Part shown: positions 60,943 to 64,000 of the stretch, in pieces
How the letters are laid out: every line of letters begins with the position of its first letter
How positions within the stretch are numbered: the stretch's first letter is position 1
Assembly (NCBI GenBank): GCA_017404985.1
Contig: JAFRBK010000039.1
Span: forward strand, 1 to 64,000
Length of the DNA stretch: 64,000 nucleotides
Reading direction: 5' to 3'
From: Clostridia bacterium
Lineage (GTDB): Bacteria > Bacillota > Clostridia > Christensenellales > Aristaeellaceae
Notes under the pieces: generated by a model
Seen by the model: only the letters and a program-made list of their open reading frames with translations
Told to the model about the DNA's origin: nothing
The model's database searches: none
Program-made: the position numbers and the translations under genes

Positions 60943-62094
60943 ATGACCAACCGAATCTATCTGGACAATGCAGCCACTACCTGCCTGGCGGAACCTGTGC
61001 GGGAGGCGATGATGCCCTGGCTGACGGCACAGTATGGAAATCCATCCAGCATTCACGGCACAGGGAGGGAAGCCCAGAAAGCGATTCATCTGGCCCGGTG
61101 CAAGGCAGCGGAAGCGATCGGGGCTGAGCCCAGGGAGATTTTTTTTACTTCCGGCGGAAGTGAAAGCGATAACTGGGCACTGAAAGGATATGCGTTTGCC
61201 CACCGGACGGAAGGAAACCATATTATCACATCCTCCGTCGAGCACCATGCGGTGCTGCACACCTGCCGATGGCTGGAAAAACAGGGATTCCGGGTGACTT
61301 ATCTCCCGACAGACGCGGAAGGAAGGGTGGACCCTGATACCGTGGAGAAGGCTATCACGGACCAGACCATCCTGATCAGCATTATGGCGGCCAACAATGA
61401 AATCGGCACCATGGAACCGGTTTCCCAGATCGGGGAAACGGCCGGGAAGCATGGCATTGCCTTTCATACGGATGCCGTCCAGGCGATCGGCGCGATGCCG
61501 CTGAACGTCAAGAAACTGCACGCTGACATGCTGAGCCTGAGCGCTCACAAATTTCACGGGCCGAAAGGAACCGGGCTTCTTTATATCCGGTCGGGAACCG
61601 TTTTGCAGCCCCTGATCCACGGAGGAGCGCAGGAAAGAGGCATGCGCGCCGGCACAGAAAATACAGCCGGCATCGTTGGGCTTGGGGAAGCGATCGCGCT
61701 TTGTACGAAAGACATGGAAGAAAAGAACCGGCGCATTGCCTGCCTCCGGGATGAGCTGACGGAAGGCCTGCTGCGGCGCATTCCGGATTCCTGCCTGAAC
61801 GGGCCGCGCCGGGACCGGCTTCCCGGAAACTGCCATTTGTCCTTCCGGGGCATTGAAGGGGAAGCGCTGCTGCTTCGGCTGGATTTGGCCGGAATTGCCG
61901 CTTCCGGCGGGAGCGCCTGTACATCCGGCAGCCCGGAGCCGAGCCATGTCATGCGGGCCATCGGCGCCGATGACGAAAGGACAAAGGGAAGCGTCCGGTT
62001 TACGCTCAGCGACGAAACGAAAAAAGAAGAGCTGGATGAAGTGCTGCGCATATTGCCGCCGCTGGTGGAAGAAATGAGGCGCTTAAGAACATAA
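60943..62094 (+). CDS. Cysteine desulfurase (NifS/IscS family)
   Basis: The 383-residue enzyme begins RIYLDNAATTCLAEPVREA and has the PLP-lysine motif SLSAHKFHGPKGTGLLY with Lys203 and the persulfide cysteine in SGGSACTSGSPEPSHV with Cys326. It supplies sulfur for Fe-S clusters, thiamine or tRNA thiolation. No iscU or thiI is visible in the window. The lack of an ideal ribosome site suggests coupling from the preceding gene. Confidence 0.92.
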   Translation: MTNRIYLDNAATTCLAEPVREAMMPWLTAQYGNPSSIHGTGREAQKAIHLARCKAAEAIGAEPREIFFTSGGSESDNWALKGYAFAHRTEGNHIITSSVEHHAVLHTCRWLEKQGFRVTYLPTDAEGRVDPDTVEKAITDQTILISIMAANNEIGTMEPVSQIGETAGKHGIAFHTDAVQAIGAMPLNVKKLHADMLSLSAHKFHGPKGTGLLYIRSGTVLQPLIHGGAQERGMRAGTENTAGIVGLGEAIALCTKDMEEKNRRIACLRDELTEGLLRRIPDSCLNGPRRDRLPGNCHLSFRGIEGEALLLRLDLAGIAASGGSACTSGSPEPSHVMRAIGADDERTKGSVRFTLSDETKKEELDEVLRILPPLVEEMRRLRT

Positions 62095-62162
62095 TCCGGC
62101 CGGACAATGGGCGGGAAGGGGTTCCTCTACGCACGCATCAGCCGGCCGGGAAAAAGGACTGT

Positions 62163-64000
62163 TTATTTCACCCGGAAATGAAGGACCTCACTGGAAAAAT
62201 CACTGCGCAGGTGGACGCTGTACCCCTGCTGCATCAGGAAAGCGCCGGAGAAGCTCCGGCCTTTTTCGTCGGTATATGTTTTTTCGGGATCCAGGCCATG
62301 CAGGCGCACCCGTACGGGAGGCATGTTCGGCACTGTGAGCACCCGGTAAGCGCAGAACAGAACATCGCTCCTGTCCTCCGATACGAAGGACCAGGCAGCA
62401 AATGAATTTTCAAAAGGAGAAACCAGGCGCCAGAAGGTTCCCTTCTGTGTCAGCGAACGGATTCCCTTTATTTTTTTCACCATTTCCGCACAGGCATCCA
62501 GCTCTTCCGAAGAAAGCCTGGTCAGGTCCAGTTCAAAACCGAAATTGCCGCCGAGGGCCACATCGCCGCGCATGCTGATGCTGACGGAACGGCCGGTCTG
62601 GTGATTCGGGACTGCGCTGACATGGGCGCCCATCGCGGAAGCCGGATACACGATTGAAGTGCCGTACTGCAGCTTCAGCCGCTCAATGGCATCCGTGTCG
62701 TCACTGGTCCAGGTCTGGGGCATATAGAAGAGCATGCCGGGGTCAAAACGCCCGCCGCCGCCGGAGCAGGACTCAAACAGAATCTGCGGGAAGGCGGAGG
62801 TAATGGTTTCCAGCACTCGGTACAGGCCGAGCATATAGCGGTGCATCGTTTCTCCCTTCCGGTCCTGCGGGAGGATCAGGGAGACCGCTTCGGTCATATT
62901 CCGGTTCATGTCCCATTTGACATAGTCGATTCCGGCGGAGGAAAGCACATCCGATACTGCGCGGATGACGTATTCCTGGACTTCAGGGCGCCCCATATCC
63001 AGAATCAGCTGGTTGCGGCTTTCTGTGCGGGTGCGGCCGGGAACATGCAGGCACCAGTCAGGATGCGTCCGGTACAGGTCACTGTCCGGCGAGACCATTT
63101 CCGGCTCGAACCAGAGCCCGAACCGGAGCCCCAACGCGTGAATCCGATCCGAAAGGCCGGAAAGGCCGTGGGGGAGCTTTTCTGTATTGACAATCCAGTC
63201 CCCGAGAGAACAGTTATCCAGGTTGCGTTTGCCGAACCAGCCGTCATCGAGGACGAAGAGCTCGATGCCCAGCTTCTGCGCTTCGGCAGCAATGGCCAGG
63301 AGGCGGTCCTCATTAAAATCAAAATAGGTGCCTTCCCAGTTATTAATCAGGATCGGACGCTCCCGGTCCCGCCAGGTTCCGCGGGCCAGCCGGGTGCGGT
63401 AGAGCCGGTGATAAAGCTGGGACATGCCGTTTAGCCCATGCGAAGAGAATACCATGACCGCTTCCGGCCCGGTAAAGGACTCACCGGGATTCAGCTTCCA
63501 GGTAAACACATCGGGATTCAGGCCGATGCTCAGCCGGGCATGGCCCGCGTTATCAACGGAGCCGGAAGCCGCGAAGCTGCCGCTGTACACCAGGCTCAGG
63601 GCCCAGACTCCGCCGGAGAATTCATCCGCCTTCGGATCGCAGAAAGCGATAAAGGGGTTTTCCTCATGGCCGGAGGCGCCGCGGCGGGACGCAATCCGGT
63701 ATTCCCCCTGGCCCAGCGGAGAGCGGACGACCGAACGCTCCCGGGCCCAGGCCCCTTTGAGATGCAGGACGTCGAAATCAGAAGACCAGAAGGGAACGGA
63801 GGCGGACTGGAGGCCGGTCAGGAAGACCGGAGCGGCGGATGCGTTTTCCACCGTCAGGCTCCGGGTGACCGCGCCGCTTTCCGAAAAGACGGAATAGACA
63901 GCTTTCACAAGCACGCCGGTATCCGGATCCTGCAGGCAGACAATCAGGGAATCCGCTTCGGCATCCTTTTCCGTATAGGTGGCCGGCAGGCCGGGCAGGG
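62163..64000 (-). CDS. GH36 alpha-galactosidase (5' part outside the window)
   Basis: Reading from the right edge, 611 residues of a GH36 enzyme of about 700-740 are present. The N-terminal beta-sandwich carries ALSLVYSGSFAAS and RLSIGLNPDVFTWKL. The catalytic barrel has ILINNWEGTYFDFNEDRLL, LFVLDDGWFGKRNLDNCSL, the nucleophile region YVKWDMNRNMTE (Asp) and the acid region ESCSGGGGRFDPGML ... SDDTDAIERL. It releases terminal alpha-galactose from raffinose-type sugars or galactomannan side chains. There is no signal peptide in view. The stop is at 62163, convergent with the cysteine desulfurase. Confidence 0.95.
   Translation of the reverse strand, partial: LPGLPATYTEKDAEADSLIVCLQDPDTGVLVKAVYSVFSESGAVTRSLTVENASAAPVFLTGLQSASVPFWSSDFDVLHLKGAWARERSVVRSPLGQGEYRIASRRGASGHEENPFIAFCDPKADEFSGGVWALSLVYSGSFAASGSVDNAGHARLSIGLNPDVFTWKLNPGESFTGPEAVMVFSSHGLNGMSQLYHRLYRTRLARGTWRDRERPILINNWEGTYFDFNEDRLLAIAAEAQKLGIELFVLDDGWFGKRNLDNCSLGDWIVNTEKLPHGLSGLSDRIHALGLRFGLWFEPEMVSPDSDLYRTHPDWCLHVPGRTRTESRNQLILDMGRPEVQEYVIRAVSDVLSSAGIDYVKWDMNRNMTEAVSLILPQDRKGETMHRYMLGLYRVLETITSAFPQILFESCSGGGGRFDPGMLFYMPQTWTSDDTDAIERLKLQYGTSIVYPASAMGAHVSAVPNHQTGRSVSISMRGDVALGGNFGFELDLTRLSSEELDACAEMVKKIKGIRSLTQKGTFWRLVSPFENSFAAWSFVSEDRSDVLFCAYRVLTVPNMPPVRVRLHGLDPEKTYTDEKGRSFSGAFLMQQGYSVHLRSDFSSEVLHFRVK

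Noticed and set aside
62095-62162. A terminator between the cysteine desulfurase and the alpha-galactosidase
   Set aside because: Two CCGGCCGG palindromes are present, but no single stem followed by a T-run could be drawn with confidence.

Overview
The window looks like chromosomal DNA from a low-to-medium G+C-skewed but GC-rich (roughly mid-50s %) Gram-positive anaerobe of the class Clostridia, probably a gut or rumen lineage. The reasons are the hrcA-grpE-dnaK-dnaJ operon with a perfect CIRCE element, the ylxM-ffh-rpsP-khpA-rimM-trmD operon, DUF896 and DUF1292 proteins, GH8, GH18 and GH36 glycosidases, clear sigma-A promoters and purine-rich Shine-Dalgarno sites. The species is an inference I cannot fix without a search.

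Region 1-10.7 kb is accessory and scarred. It opens with the end of a cyclophilin-like gene, then debris of a large serine recombinase cassette: a C-terminal remnant on the minus strand, an HTH gene, a C-terminally truncated recombinase, and a LysR regulator cut down to its DNA-binding domain. A drug/metabolite transporter follows, then a surface locus: a VTC polyphosphate-polymerase-like protein, a DUF4956 membrane protein, a very large membrane-anchored Cthe_2159-like carbohydrate-binding protein and a secreted beta-helix protein. Two direct copies of a ~133-bp promoter-bearing leader (637-769 and 8539-8671) frame this block. The second copy drives a broken small gene, which abuts an inverted internal piece of a phage tape-measure gene, which in turn abuts a low-molecular-weight tyrosine phosphatase lacking its catalytic N-terminus.

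Region 10.7-36 kb is mostly core genome: a ferric-iron-type ABC transporter (binding protein, fused double permease with an unusual extracytoplasmic insert, ATPase), glycogen phosphorylase, a histone H1-like repeat protein, a competence/replication operon (barstar-like, MBL hydrolase, comEC, holA), the ylxM-to-trmD translation and secretion operon, a peptidoglycan-binding protein, thrH, pfkA, a prolyl-tRNA editing protein, an rRNA methylase, a MATE exporter, and infC-rpmI-rplT behind an attenuator leader.

Region 36-64 kb mixes carbohydrate and envelope functions with stress and housekeeping genes: a GH8 xylo-oligosaccharide hydrolase, a D-aminoacylase, tRNA-Arg(CCG), an acyl-ACP thioesterase / DUF1643 / F420-ligase-like operon, a GT2-GtrA fusion, two Lgt-like membrane proteins, a phosphodiester glycosidase, a membrane-domain/PlsC fusion, an ABC exporter, the HrcA heat-shock operon, a repetitive secreted protein, GH18, VanZ, trmL, a cysteine desulfurase and a GH36 alpha-galactosidase that runs off the right edge.

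No CRISPR array, rRNA operon, complete prophage or intact transposon is visible. The most unusual parts are the repeat-framed polyphosphate/surface locus with its recombinase debris, the iron permease with an extra domain, the acyltransferase fusion with an altered HX4D motif, and the triple repeat beside the infC promoter.
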